A model generated the notes under the pieces. It was not told the origin of the DNA. It made no database searches and saw only the letters and a list, made by a program, of their open reading frames with translations. A stretch of DNA of 64,000 nucleotides. Source: Bisporella sp. PMI_857. Its lineage: Eukaryota > Ascomycota > Leotiomycetes > Helotiales > Helotiaceae. The stretch's first letter is position 1, and every line of letters starts with the position of its first letter. Location: contig JAJSPD010000037.1 of NCBI GenBank assembly GCA_021307315.1, positions 1 to 64,000 of the forward strand. Direction: 5' to 3'. Positions 34,195 to 47,746 of this stretch are shown here, one piece after another. Position numbers and translations under genes: made by a program.

Positions 34195-37100
34195 AAGTGG
34201 ATTGGTATAATGCTTTTGACGCAATGAAAAGTTACAATCACAATATTTATCCTCATGTTTGTAGTTGTTATCGCTTTTCAGCTACAGCACCGTGCTCGCA
34301 ATGCCCACGCTGGAAGGATAAATAAAACGTTGACGTTTTTTAAGCTTAAATACGCATATCATCAATATCTGATTACCATATTGATCTGCCCACTTCCCAT
34401 GCCAGCGCACATCGCCTTGCAACACTGTTCTCTTCCAAAGTTTTCCTAGGTAGCTGCTCTGACTAGGGAATTGCAGTCTCTCTATCATCCATTTCTACAT
34501 AAGATGAGATGCTGCCCTCAGAGAGTAAATCTACGTCCATTTAAACTTCTCATCAGTATGTAACTTGTTCTCGGATAACGGTAATTTCCAGAAACATATG
34601 CAAGACACAAGCCAGACAGTCCCACGGTAACTTCATAAACATCCCCAACCTTTGGTAAAAAGCCATATTATGGAACTTGATTCTGGGCTTTTCCTGCGAA
34701 TTCTGTGAATTAAGCCATATTCTCAATGATGCACGGCATCACCTATTCCATCCCAAAGGCTGGATTCTTGCCTCGACCCTGCAGCAACAAAGCAATCTGT
34801 AACATACTACAATAAGCCCTTCGAAGCAGCACGCATCTCGAAGACTAAAACCAATTGAAACTACGTGTCATTGAGCACCGCAGAAAAATGATATAAATGC
34901 CATCTATACGCTACGCGGGCGAATGCAGAGATGCATAGTCCTCCTACTGAAGCGTTTAGTTTCCGTCATTCTTCGTATAGAGAACAATTCAATAAAACAA
35001 ATCCTGAAGCTTCATCGCTGGCACACCGGTTTCTCAATGCTTCTCCCTATTAGGTATAAAACATACATGCCAAAATGGTTGAGACTAGCCAAGGTGAAAA
35101 CAAATTTGAGCTCGTAATGCGCGTTAAGATCTTATTTATGAAAATAAGAAGGTTGAGCCTTCGGGGGATATGAATTCTGAGCGAATACAGGCTTTTTTCC
35201 CCCGCAGATTTTGAGTTAGACATGGACGTGCACGAATGTTGTGCTCATAGGACGGGCCGGATAGGCAGGAAAATATACAAGATATGCCTGAAAGCAAGGG
35301 TTGATGCGCAACAGAATGCAATGTAACTGAAAATCGATATAGCAACAGCGAGCTTGCGAAGAACGAAGACTGCTTTATGTTGTAGTCTAGAGATATACCA
35401 TAGGACCTCCCGGCGATCTGGGTCTTCCTTGCCGGCAAGCCAGATACCTATGGGTATCAGCAATCCTCCTGCATTGCCTCCCATAGAGGAAGCTGTCTTC
35501 CTCTGTCTCTGGGGTAATTTAGTAACGCCGGACCATGTTTAAAACATCAAATCGGACAATAGGGAAATGTTTTGGTGGACATTAAAACAGGGTCGATTTA
35601 GATTTGTTTCCAAGCCTTGATCAAGAACCGTAGATTCCAGATGCGCAATAAACTTCCGTACAAGTAAACTAGCTATAATAAGGTAATATATCTCGGAAAC
35701 CGATCCTTGGACTTCGAATTGATCAGGGGAGAAATAAATGTGCGGAGCGTTCTCACTGGTGCGGAGCTTGCGAATGGCTCACTTGGTAGGAGCTTTGATG
35801 ATGGAAGTATGTATAGGATGCTATGAAAAGCCTGCAAGCTATGCTATATAAAAACAGGGAAGTGTCCCATCTCAGACCGAATTTTTAAGTATTATCTTGA
35901 CAACCAGTATCGAGCAGTAGCGGCACTCCTCGATTCGCCTAGCATTATCCATGTTTGAAGAGTCACTAAGTCTAATCTGCTTCTGCTTCTACAATATTTT
36001 CCCTATATATCTAAATAGACACTAAATCCGTGATGAATCTAGTTTCGTAATAGTCTCTGAAAACCGAGACTTGAGCATTACAAATTACAAAAGAAAACTT
36101 AGTATCTGATTGTTTTATTGGGAAAACGTCAAAGCTTGAGAGAGTGGATGGAAGTGCTTTTCCAACTTTCTCTCGAGACGGCTCTTGCAGCTTACTCAGT
36201 GGCTTATAAAATAAAGGTCTTTCATTAGGCCTATCCTTCAGACAGCTACCAAGGAAGGTAACAAGTATACACTTCGCCGGCATGTGCAGGCTATCACGGC
36301 AAAATAAGGGATCTGTCAAATACTAAAAACCCCGTACGAAAGTGCACAAGTTTTTTGAAGTGAAGGCTGTGAGTTTTCGTGGAGCACGGATAGAAGTATA
36401 GATGAAGTATAAGTGAAAACAACATGGAAAAGCACGCCGGATAGGACTTCGCGTTGAAGGACTGACGTGGCAACGATTGCAGATGAACACAAATACACAC
36501 GCTAGCCCAGCAATATACGGCAATTCTGCACTCGAGGTCGAACCTGATCATTGACATAGTTTGGCTAACAAGATTACATGCATCTCCGCAGGGTATAAAA
36601 GTGCAAGTGAAGATGTTCTTTTGAGCCTCTAAGCTACGGGGATCTAGAACAAACGAATTTTGGGGAAGACTCACGTAGGAATACACGGCGCTATCTAAGA
36701 AGAAGTAATATTATAGTTCGTAGATTGGGTCGAGATCTGAATTTGCAACGCGGTATGGTATATGCAAGCTCTAACCTCTGTTTTTGAGACGTTTGAAGCA
36801 GAAATTGACACACAGAAAGGTTGAAAATGACAAGACGTTCCATATGGCAGTTCGCAGCTATAACATTCCTCTTACAGTCCTTGATATATAGCTTCTGTAG
36901 CAGAACTCTTTTGCTCTAGTATCTAGGGTGACGCGAAGCGATAAATTGGTGAAGAACGGGGCAGTGCCCCGTCATATAGATGATGTCCCTGCAATTATAC
37001 TTGTTGAGGAGGAAAGTGTGTTGGCTACGGGATGATATGGAGTGTCTCCTTGGAGTTGGCATGGGCGAGTGTCGGATCCTTCAAGAAACTCGTGCCTGTT

Positions 37101-38499
37101 AGGAATAAATACATAGGAGGTAATTCAGGCATTGGGACTATTCACTGGGCCAAAGTTGTTCCCAATAGCGTCATGATTCCTGCAAACAGGTCAATGAAAC
37201 GACAGTGCTGCTGCTTCAAATGTGTCAGTGGAAGGCAAGCATCAACTCGGCTGGCTCAGTTCCTTAGCTCTCTAGAGTGAATGCACGCTTGGGTGACATA
37301 TGCATAGCAATGGCCTATTTGCAGATGGGCAGCACAAAGGAGATAGAAGAGCATCGTCAACATTATAGTCCAGACAAGATGGCTGAAAGGCGAAGGTTTT
37401 CTCTATCAGAGTGCCGTGCCTTCCGCGTTGAGAAAGGAACACAGAAAGCCGCGTTAATCAAGCTAGAACTGGCGTACGAAGCATCAACAGTCACAAAAGA
37501 TAAAAAGAGAGGTTGGTTCAATGTCTTTATGATCAGAAAATACAATAGCTGTGAAATATACGGTGATATTTCTAACAACCATATCACTTCTAACAGTAGC
37601 ATATGCAAACGCAACAAAATGGGAATAATGCAGAGAAAATCGTGCGTAAGGAGTATGATCAATGCTGATTTCGGTGACCTTGCATGTTTCTCCAACAAAG
37701 TTGGAGAGCTGATACGATTTCGAGTCAGCCCAACGGCGTCGTTAGCGGTACTGCCATCTGCCAAGGCGCGGATATGGGAAGACAATTTAACAGCAAATGA
37801 CGGATGGAAGGCTAGCTGTTGTGCAACTCCAAGATGACGAGCAGCTCCCTGGAAGCTCCAAGGGCATACGGAGTAAAATGTCCTTCAGGAAGCTGACTGC
37901 ATCGGCCCAAGGAGCTGATGTGTTGGAACTGAACTTTGACTGCACCGTGTCACGCCTGGAAGGATTCAGGCGCAGAGGACCAGGAGATTAAACTAATATA
38001 CCGGGCATCGCATGCAAGCAGAAAACCTTCTTTGGGGCAAGAAAATGAAAGGAACTTCCCCTAACACGGCGCTTAGGCATCACGATGCCTCTCGACAGCA
38101 TGACGGATCTTGTGTCCTCGGCCAAATATATCTTCAACGCGAGGAGGCTTAAAGCGGATGGACGATCCTCGGCGGCTCTCTCGGGGGACATGATACATCG
38201 TACCAAGTCGTACAGCAACGGTGTTGCGGCCGACAATTTGCTCGATGCCAAGGATAAACCTTTTTTATTTTTGGGGCGGAATAAATTGGGAGCGCAATAC
38301 TTTGACAATACAGAGACATGGTTCGAGTATCAGGCTGATCAACGTGATCTTGGCCGCACCTGCAGTCGAAGTATCGATTTGCCGAATTCATCCTCGCAGC
38401 CCCCCTCTTTGTACTCTGGGCGCATAAATAATAAAGCGATATTGAAGGGCCGGAAGAGGGACAAACTTTGGTCCGTCAGTGCCTTGATCCTGAGCGATA

Positions 38500-38535
38500 T
38501 ACGAAGTACGTTACGAAGTACGCTACGAAGTACCA
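38500..38535. repeat. 12 bp tandem repeat, three copies
   Basis: Three adjacent copies of TACGAAGTACGT with one or two changes in the last bases. Each unit holds a near-palindrome (ACGAAGTACGT). It lies in the gene-poor region. Confidence 0.85.
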
Positions 38536-38616
38536 TAGTATGGGGGATGGATGTCTTTGAGTGGGGCCTTTGGAGTTATCTTTACGCGCACTTGTGAGGT
38601 GATATTTTCATGTGGT

Positions 38617-38637
38617 TATCTATCTATCTATCTATCT
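38617..38637. repeat. TATC tetranucleotide microsatellite
   Basis: About five TATC units in a row. Read on the other strand this is a GATA array, which could in principle attract GATA factors, but it is 2.8 kb from the nearest gene start. Confidence 0.85.
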
Positions 38638-41095
38638 TGGCCTGCCTTCATCAAAGAGTTTTGGCGTTGACATGGGCGGCGTGTTCACTTCTTATCTGGT
38701 GGCTTGTGCTAGCAGTGAATTTGCGTTAGCTCGATATTCCATGCATCCATCTGTACTGAACCCGCCTGCTAGTAAAAAGCTTATAACCTGCCAACTTTAC
38801 GTCGTTGTGTCGCATCGGCAAACATCTTCTCTGAGATGCTTGTGAGCTGCTAAATATGGTGACAATGAAGTACCATGTTACAATACAGACGTTTTAGCGA
38901 TACATCATTCTCTTTTCATGTTTTTTTTTATTCTTGTGCAAAGATGCCTCTTGCTCAGGAAAATCGGCGACGATCATGCCCCCCACCACCACCCAGCCTA
39001 TCTGTCAGTTCCAGAACCGCGGGTTAATGGGTGGACTGTTGGGCCTGGAGCACGGCAAATTACAGTGGATGGTGGCTGTGAGGCGGGACGTTTTAGCACT
39101 GAAGAGCGCCTTTTTGAATAGCTTCATCAAGCCTCGGTCCTCACGGCAGTAGATTGGCCCGATAAACCACCCGTAGGCGCTCCTCAAAGCTTGATAACAG
39201 GCGAAAGGCTTCTGATTCAACCTCGTGGTCTACTTCGTACTAATCATGAGATGGACCACAAGATTGAAAAAAAGGCTTTGGATCCCCTAGTTCTTTTGTT
39301 GACGATTGTACAAACTGGTTGGCAAATGGCCTGATCGTGCCGCATGCCCGTGGTACAGCATTCCTTCAGAGTGGCGCCGAAGGCCTCTACGCCATCTCTT
39401 ATGGTTGCAAAGGCGTTTGATGTCTGATACAGAGGAATGGCAACGTAGCCTTTCTTCTTCTTCTGTGACTCTACGGCACTATATGATGCTGCAGAAATGT
39501 TGGAGCTGAAGTTGCGATGGTAAAGTATAATAAGTCGGGCTATTATTATTTGTGCTCTGGTACAACCGTGTCACTGGTAAATTGGAAACGCGTCTTCTTC
39601 TGGAAGGTTACTGCTCTGGGAATGGTACCGTGGAGCGTGTTTCTTTAGAATGTCGTGTTCCAACCCTCCCTCGCTTTTCTTCGCCGAAACAGCGGCCCTT
39701 GGATGCTAAATTAACATGATGATGCTTGCTATTTCAATCTTGTTAGAACCCCAGCACATCGGAAATGATCTACGGTAAGTGTCTGATTATACAGAACAGT
39801 ATACTTTAGGTGAAAAGATTGGTTTTGAAACGGATTCGAGTCGAGTCAGCCCGGGTCCATTGAGTACACCGATCGAGGCCGGTCTTAGGCACAGCACCAA
39901 CCTGGTTCTGTTGGAGTTTCCGTGCATGCCGAAGGTTTTTGTGTCACTTTTTGTGACATTGACCAAAACTTTGATTTATGCTTTTTTGCGTGCAGGATTC
40001 CCTTTTTTTTTTTCTTTTTAACCTTTTTTTTCTTTGTGTTAATACACTGGTCCCGTTTCAGCTGCATGATTCATGCCGCAGTCACTCTGGTAAGAAGAAG
40101 TACCCCAGATGATGATGGTGATGGTCCTGCTTGTGATTCAACAGGTGTGGTTTGGAGAGGGGGAAGGGGGGAAGGATCATTGGGCAAGGCTCTTTCCTTC
40201 TCCCTCTTGCCTTTTGTGGGGGGGGGGGGTTATTTACTCCGACAAAACGTTGGGTGATTCTAGGCTAATACTGATTCGGTTCCGAGGTAGTTGACGTTGA
40301 TTGGGTGATTGATTCCTTATCTGGTGGCTTGACTAGAATACCATCTTCCCCCCTGCCTATCATGAACGGGATTCTACCGAATTTAGATCCTCGGCAAGGT
40401 TCTTGGGTTGATGTACGTGATCCACTGTGGATCCACTGTGGATTCATTCTGCCCTTTCAACGTCAAGCCTTCACCCATCACCTTTCATCCATTTATCTCC
40501 TCCCAAAAAAAAAGGGACTTGGCCCAAATTAATCTGACCTAAGCAAAAAAAGTCGTCGTAAATAATAACAATCGATATTGCTTCCCGGTTTTATCCTATC
40601 CTATGCCCCAAAACTGAAATCAAACCAACATGTCCAGCAATGCTGGGCTGGCTGTGGTGACCAATCATCCGGTGTTTTCTCATCATTGCTGGATGAGCAA
40701 CGTTTAGTGATTCAGCTAGGACAGCCAAGTATTGTGTTGCGAGTACGATGCCTGTAAAAGTCCTATCCGTTTCATATACTTAGAATTGCCATTCCTCACC
40801 TCAGCTACTACCATGGTATACCGGGTCTTTGCATTTGGGCTTTTCGCTCTGACACGAATGAGAAAGGGGTAATCCGATCTGGGCAGACGTAGTATATTTT
40901 GCTTTTTTGTCTTCGCTTCCAACCTTGCTGTCTGACTGTCTTGTCCCCCCTCCCCCTCTCCTGCATTCACGCATTCACGGCCACCACCATCATCTCTCGC
41001 GTCTGGTCGCGCCCCCCCACCCCAGGCGCCATACTTTCTTACTAGGGATAATAAAATATCGGTCTACCCACCCACCCACACGCCCACCCACTCAC

Positions 41096-41305
41096 CTTAT
41101 CCACTAGCCCTCTTCTTCCTCTACTACTACTTCTACTACCTCCCACTCACTTTCAAATAAAAGCTCTAAAGGCGCCGTCCTAGCCTTTGTCCGCCGGAAC
41201 AAAAAGGCCGTAATCACCCTCTTCACTACTTAGTGATCCCACGCTCCTTCCCTGGTTGTTGACTTTCTTTGCTCGCAGTTCTTAGGTGAACTGCTTCGAG
41301 ATAAG
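41096..41305. promoter_or_regulatory. candidate GATA-factor (AreA/Nit2) sites before the ammonium transporter
   Basis: Two GATAAG motifs lie 330 and 125 bp upstream of the start codon: CTTATC at 41096-41101 (minus orientation) and GATAAG at 41300-41305. A further CTTATC is at 40316-40321. Fungal ammonium permease genes are classically activated by AreA/Nit2-type GATA factors during nitrogen limitation. The motif is short, so function is inferred from the gene's role. Confidence 0.4.
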
Positions 41306-41424
41306 TGCACTTGCATCTCCCTGGCTTCGCGATCCACCACTATCAGTTAGCTACCGACTCGGCTGCGTCTTTGCTACCTTCTGCTTCGCAACAGCTTTCA
41401 TTCAAATACATCCAAACTGCCAAG

Positions 41425-43030
41425 ATGCCCGAAGCATACAATGGCACCGGTATGACCGGTGGGGATTCTCTCACGGAAGATCTCAACATGTACTATGAGG
41501 TATGTCATGCCAAACTTACAGACTGAGCGAACAGATCTGACACCACAACTTAGGCTGGTGATATTGCTTGGATGATCACAGCAACAGCCCTTGTGCTTCT
41601 CATGATTCCAGGTGTCGGGTAAGTACAATACAAAACCGTGGCTTGTAACATCCCAGATCGCTGACGTGCCGCAGCTTCTTTTATTCTGGCCTCGCACGAC
41701 GGAAGTCTGCACTGTCGCTAATTTGGCTATCAGTCATGTCCACTGCGGTCGTCTCCTTCCAATGGTTCTTCTGGGGTTATTCGCTTGCCTTCTCACACAC
41801 AGCTGGCAAGTACATTGGGGATCTCGAGAACATCGGCTTCCGCAATGTCTTGGCCGCCCCATCCGTCGGCTCCACCAAGATTCCTGATCTGATGTTTGCC
41901 GTGTATCAAGGAATGTTCGCAGCTATCACCGTCGCCCTCGCTATCGGAGCAGTTGCCGAGCGTGGCCGCATGCTACCCACGGTGGTTTTCATGTTTATAT
42001 GGTCTACGCTCATCTATGATCCAGTTGCTTGTTGGACCTGGAATGCATCTGGGTGGGTGTACAAGATGGGAGGACTTGATTTCGCTGGTGGAACCCCTGT
42101 GCACATCGTTTCGGGATCTGCAGCTCTTGCGTACTCACTCATGTTGGGCAAGCGTAGAGGCCACGGTAAGCGCCGGAACCGTTTTCGTCGCGGAATTAAA
42201 ACTGACGGGTTATGACAGGCACTCACGAATTGAACTATCGCCCCCATAATGTTACCCATATCGTTATTGGTACAGTCTTCCTCTGGGTAGGATGGTTCGG
42301 ATTCAATGCTGGTTCCGCTCTCGCTGCCAACCTGCGTGCGATTATGGCTGCTGTGGTTACCAACTTAGCTGCCTGCATGGGAGGAATTACATGGTGTGTT
42401 TTGGACTATCGCCTTGAGCAAAAATGGTCAACCGTTGGATTCTGTTCTGGTGTTATAGCAGGTCTCGTTGCAATCACTCCTGGATCTGGTTACGTTCCTG
42501 CTTGGGCATCAATTATTTACGGTATCGTCGGAGCAGCTGGAGCCAATTATGCCACCAAGCTCAAGTTCCTTCTCCACGTTGATGACGCTCTTGATATCTT
42601 CGCTGTACACGCCGTTGGAGGATTCATTGGGAACGTCCTGACAGGTTTCTTCGCTGCTGACTACATCGCGCACCTTGATGGCTTCTCCGCGATCAACGGT
42701 GGTTGGTTGAATCAAAACTGGGTCCAGCTTGGTTACCAGCTCGCTGACTCTGTATCTGGAATGGCCTACTCCTTCGGCGGTACCTGCCTCATTCTCTTCG
42801 TAATGAACCTGATTCCAGGACTTCAATTGCGCGCCAGCGAAGAGGCCGAGATTCTTGGTATTGATGATGCAGAAATTGGCGAGTTCGCATACGATTATGT
42901 TGAGCTGACTCGAGAGGTCGTCAACGAATCTAGCGACCATGGCAGCAGATACTCAGCAGAAGGTCTCGGTCCACATGAGAAGGGCGGCGAATCTTCTGAC
43001 GCGGGGCGTGATGCCATTTTGACCCATTAG
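41425..43030 (+). CDS. ammonium transporter (Mep/Amt family, Mep2-like)
   Basis: Four exons, 41425-41499, 41554-41618, 41675-42165 and 42219-43030, with introns of 53-56 bp, 480 residues. About eleven membrane helices are visible. The family signature begins at Asp-Phe-Ala-Gly-Gly-Thr-Pro-Val-His-Ile-Val-Ser-Gly. Both pore histidines are kept, at about residues 190 and 341. Yeast Mep2 keeps both, while Mep1 and Mep3 have Glu at the first, so this looks like the high-affinity Mep2 type. The cytosolic C-terminal tail has the conserved Gly-Ile-Asp...Glu-Ile-Gly-Glu-Phe-Ala-Tyr-Asp-Tyr-Val-Glu segment that couples trimer subunits. It imports ammonium across the plasma membrane. Candidate GATA sites lie upstream. 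Confidence 0.96.
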
Positions 43031-45027
43031 AGCCTTTTCTTCCCTATAGTACCTAGAACCTAATACTCGAATTTCCGTCTAGCAAAAATACCTACCCTTC
43101 GAAATCCAGATACCTAGATACCACTTTTGCGAGAAATTGTTTTCCTTTTGACGTCCGCTATTAGGATCCTTTGTAAATGACAAATGGATGGTAATAAGCT
43201 GTGTATAAGGGGTGGGGAATTTTGATAGTTTTTCTCCATGTTCTTATCTAATTCAGGACGGGAAACGGGGTTGGACATTAAGGAGTTCTGGATGGATTCC
43301 TGGCGCGCCCTGGATATGGAGTCAATGATATACCCTCCCGACCCTGAGTAATTGATGAATATAGAGAATAATGAATTATCATAATAAAAGAAGTTGAATC
43401 AAGCTTTAACGTAAGGTTTCAGCCCTATGGTACGCTCCGCTCGTCTGAGATTGGTGGCGGCCAGAAATGTGCCTTGATTTCGTAATATGGCAGCCAGGTG
43501 ATGCAATCTGGGTTTCAGCCTCGAGAGAGACTTCTTGTTCATTTTAAATATCCTTTTATCTTCCAAGCCTCATCAACTTGTAGCTTACCTGATTCCCTCC
43601 ATCCAAGCCTCACGAGCTCCATACCAGAAACGCACCATCTCCAAAGCTTGGAAGCGAAGAAGAAGGCCGACGACGCTCCACTCATACTTTAGAACGGATA
43701 ACCAGATGTCCTATCTAAATTACTTGAGTTGAGCTGTATCTACTGCGAGACAGCTTTTATATTTGATCTACCTAGCACTTCTGCACGTGGGAGCTTTTCG
43801 CTACTGGTCATATCGCGAAGTCTTGGTGGAAAGGGTAATGCGGGCAATGAAATAGTGGGCGACGATAGCGGGATGCTAAGAGGATAGCAGCATATAGATG
43901 CGGACGCGTCGAAGCACCCTTGACCGAAGCGTATGAGAAGATATATTATACGCTTTCGACGCATATCGCCTCAGGACATGTGGCTTCTTGGGCATGCCGG
44001 GCCGAGAGGATGAGAGGAGCCTATCCTTGGGCTTTGCTCTAACCCGCACGGCTCTACAGGTTGTGCGGCGTTGGCCCTGAAGTCAAACCATGATGGTAAT
44101 AGTATGTCTCCTGGAAGCGGTTACGGCGTGTGATTCGAGGCGGCTGACTTGGCCGGCCTATAAACCAAGATCATCTCTCTTTTTCCCAGACAAAAACGTC
44201 CCTTCGGGCAAAGCCCTGAGAGGGGATATGCCCGTGGACGATTGCTTCGCCGTGGGCACGTCGCGTCTCGTCGTCTCTAGATGCTCTCAAGCCAGCACGT
44301 GTCTTGCTGCGCAAAACATCTCAACGACTGCTCTGACCTTTGCTATCCCCGACACGTCGTGCCCCTTCTTTCTCCATCTTGCCCTGCTCATCCGTAAATC
44401 AAACCGCTCACTCAGCTCGGACGTATTCACGTCTCCCTTCCTCCTGCCCATCCTGTTATTCCATTTTAGGTATATGTTTCCACAAGGACTGCTAATTGCT
44501 ACAGCTCCTTTTCGAGACTTGGTAATGTTGAAGTATCTGGGCTCCGCTTCGTCAAGTTGACGAGTATTTGCGATGTGCCGTTGCCTGTAACATGCCGAGA
44601 AATCCTTCAAGTCTATGTCCTCTGCCGATATTTCACTGGATACGCGTTAACAAGAATGAACGGGGTTCCCTTCTATGAATATGTCCCTGGTATGTCTATG
44701 TTTTATACGAAGGTGCTATGTTAGCCTTCTTCAAATACGGTAGGGGCCACGAAAGATTCACAACCGAAGATAAAAAAGAACAATCTTTGGAAGAACAAGC
44801 CACTTCAGAGTAACAGTGTTCGATTCTCTATTTCTATATATACCAATAAAGCCATGGGATTCAGCCTCCTTGGGCCGATACAGTCCATACGCCGTGCTTC
44901 TGCTTCTGACTGCGGCTTTTCTTTCCACTATGAGCGACACATATAGGTATATAGTACTTCTTCCGGGTATTACTCGCAATCTTGCTAGGCGTGTGGGATG
45001 AGACGCGAGGTATCGAACTACTGAGCA
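43031..45027. other. 2 kb convergent intergenic region
   Basis: 3' flanks of the ammonium transporter and the sirtuin gene. A plus-strand frame of 156 codons at 44090-44560 is open but has no domain, no splice partners and no conserved pattern. I treat it as chance. Nothing else was recognised. Confidence 0.5.
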
Positions 45028-46912
45028 TCACAAAATAAGGTTCTCCATGCCGGATGGTTTACTTCTAGGGGATATAGTTGCCTCTCGGTCGTATGGTTTC
45101 TCGCTGACAGGTGTTGTAGGATCGTATGTCGATGATGGAGGAGGCTGATCCGTCTGTATCTTAGGAAGATGTATATCATATTTGGATAATGCTACAGCAG
45201 AATTGTTGCGGTGACTGACTGGCGAGACTGGGCTAAGCTTGGTGAGGTTGGGGAATAAAGTAGCCTGGGCTTCCAACTTCTTCTCCGCAGCTGTCGTCTT
45301 GGCTTTTGATGCTTTATTAGCGGTAGACTTTGCTGACTTTGCTGCGATAGTTGTGGTGGATTTGCTAGTCATAAAAGCATTTGTAATCTTGTTCTTGGGC
45401 TGATCGACTTTTAGTTTTGGCTTCCTGTTAGCCTTCTTCTTGGAGTTCGTTTCTTCAGAAGCTGATTTGGCTCCGAATAGTAATTTCGATTGCTTTGACT
45501 TCGAAAGACCCTCCAGAAGAATAGGACTCTGAGATCGGGGACTTGCTCCTGGCGTTGCCAATCCCTTCATAATTTCGAGTGGCTTCACAACCACTTCAAG
45601 GTGCCCTCCATTGGCTTTGACTTCTTCTTTCGTAACAATCTTGAACTCGCCATAGTCCTTGTCATCCCATTTAGGTAGGCCTACGTATCGTGCTACTTCG
45701 TCGGATTCTCCCCGAACAACAAGATCCCAGCTATCTTTGAAGTCAACACCCAGCGGCTCAGGGTCAAGATTGATCCAAGCAGTAAATCCTCCTCGGCGGC
45801 CTCGCGCAACAGCACACATCTCCTTCGTGAGTCGCCTAATGCCCGGAATCTTCAAACTCGTTCCCACAACAATTACAGCATCTGGGCGACTTTTGAGGTC
45901 TGCAGCGCTAACAGCCCCAATGGCCTCTTCATCCGGGTTGAATTCATTGTACAATACCATTCTTGGTCGTAAACAACCAATGCCATGACTTCTCAGCCCC
46001 CCTGCTATTCGTACTCCGTCTGTGGTAATACATTCGGTACAAGATGGCGCTTCTGGACCCTCAAACAAAGCTCCATCGAAATCAGACAGATGACCACATT
46101 TACTACAGACCATCTTGCCCAAGCCTCCATGGAGCTGAACAGTCTTTGGCCAAGGTCCTTTCTTGTTCAAAGGGACTGTTGTCGCAAGGGGTTGAATTGC
46201 GGTATCAATTCCATCTACATTTTGAGTGTATAAGCGTAATAAGCGCCCTTCCTCCGCTAGAGTTGCAAGCATATGATGAAAGGGAGTAGGCGCAGCATTC
46301 TTAGTTAAGTGAGATAGCTCGCGGACCATATCATGGAAGTCCTTAGTAGAATTGTTATTTCGATATACAGATGCATCAAACAAGTGCTTCCCGGACGATT
46401 TGGCAGTTTTGTGCTGCGATTTTAATGTCGTGAACAAGCCAGTGGAAGAGCGGAAATCAGGGACTGCATGCGATCAGTAAAAGGTAAATATTTGAGCTAA
46501 TATGATACGTACTGCCAGCAGAAACTGAGATTCCAGCACCTGCGATGACAACGATCTTGCGCTTCGACCGCAAAGCCTCCGTTATCTTTCGTAGCTTTAT
46601 ATCATTAACATTATGTTCCATCATATCAGAGCTATTGAGGGTTCTCAAGTCCAGGTATTCCGTCTTCAATTCCTTGGGCTTCATGATTTTCTGCTTCTTG
46701 GCGGGAGGTTGGTCCGCTACATCATCGTCGTCGCCATCGTCGTGTGGCGTATCGCGCTTCCGCGACTCTGCGCCTGTGTCCGATACATTGCTAGATGGCG
46801 GCGATGGGTAGTCTAGTGGAGAGGGCGATCTCGAGGCTATACTTGATAGAGGAGAGGAGAGGGGTGAAATGCTTGGGATCTCCTGACACAACGGGCTAGG
46901 GGCTCGCGACAT
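45028..46912 (-). CDS. hst4: Sir2-family NAD-dependent deacetylase, Hst3/Hst4 type
   Basis: Two exons, 46513-46912 and 45028-46463 (49 bp intron, donor GTACGT, acceptor TGCAG), 611 residues. The intron splits the NAD-binding core between GAGISVSAG (about 125-133) and Ile-Pro-Asp-Phe-Arg-Ser. Further motifs are Thr-Gln-Asn-Val-Asp-Gly (about 213), the catalytic His in Leu-His-Gly (about 244), and a zinc site with two Cys pairs (about 253/256 and 275/278). The block Leu-Arg-Pro-Arg-Met-Val-Leu-Tyr-Asn-Glu is typical of the Hst3/Hst4 group, which removes acetyl from histone H3 Lys56 in the nucleus. The N-terminus is Ser/Pro-rich with a basic PPAKKQK stretch; the C-terminal 200 residues are Lys/Ser-rich and probably disordered. 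An in-frame ATG at 47125 would add 71 residues; I chose the inner ATG because the extension is not sirtuin-like. Confidence 0.92.
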
Positions 46913-47746
46913 GATTGGGGAAAATGGTGGATGGCGGTGCTGTATACCTATTTCCCAGCCATCAGCGTACCCTCGAGTGGTGATGGTTAGAGGTTGGCGT
47001 GTGGTGGTGAGGGCGAGTCGTTGTGTTGTCGGGCAGTTAGTTCGGGAATGTGCAGGACCAGGAAAACGATGTCGAAAGGTGAGACTCGCTAACAAAGGTT
47101 GCCATCCTTCCAAGGAGCAACGCATCTATGGAAATTTGTGGAGCAGTCATTCACCTTCAACAGCATGGACAATAATAGGCCACAGATTCGTAGGCATTGT
47201 GAATGTTACTCTATCTATGACGTATATATTCTTTCAGCACAATTCTTTGCAAATCCACAGCAGGTAATCAATTAATCAATCGTTCATTCAAGATTCAGCC
47301 TCAACTGTGAGCCGCCAGGCACTCATTCACCCGAGCTCCAGTTACCTATGCTAGTTCTTTACATAATTTCTCTTACCAAGTTTTCTTCTATATCCCGAGG
47401 GCAAGCCATAGAAACGAGAATATATTTTCGCGCATCCCATAAGAATCGTAAACATATACACAGCCGTCTGGGTTCGTTATGCAAAGTGCATACCTGTTTG
47501 ACTTCAGTGCCAAGCATTTTACTTACGTTGCTGGGTTGATGAGTCCGCTAGATCCTGTTATGGTTAGTCCTCCCGCTTTTAGCTTGCCAAGAGATTCTCG
47601 TCTCGTTCTCGCAACTCTCATTGTGTCGCCTGGGCTGCTGTGTGACCTTTTCCCGAACCTCGTCTCTTCTTGACGAGCGGATGTATAGAAACTTCTTTGT
47701 CAAATGTTCAAATCGAAAGGACGGCTAGAGTTACAGTGTATTGAGA
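46913..47746. promoter_or_regulatory. divergent promoter region of the sirtuin and MED16
   Basis: About 830 bp between two divergent start codons. An in-frame upstream ATG for the sirtuin lies at 47125 within it. No other gene-like frame is visible. Confidence 0.5.

Larger units (their letters stand above)
34195..41424. other. 7.2 kb stretch without a supportable gene
   Basis: No open frame on either strand shows a recognisable domain, and none joins to neighbours through plausible introns. The longest (37277-37837 and 38085-38597 plus) have unremarkable composition. A GC-rich palindrome, ACGGGGCAGTGCCCCGT, lies at about 36956-36972. Short tandem arrays occur at 38500-38535 and 38617-38637, and homopolymer runs of T (about 40005-40035) and G (about 40219-40229). 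The last kilobase is pyrimidine-rich and is the promoter of the ammonium transporter. Relics of transposons or non-coding RNA cannot be excluded. Confidence 0.5.

Noticed and set aside
37277..38597. Plus-strand frames of 186 and 170 codons and overlapping minus frames
   Set aside because: No domain, no splice continuity between them, and the frames on both strands are equally unconvincing.
44090..44560. Plus-strand 156-codon frame between the transporter and sirtuin genes
   Set aside because: Composition and start context unremarkable, no motif, no partner exons.
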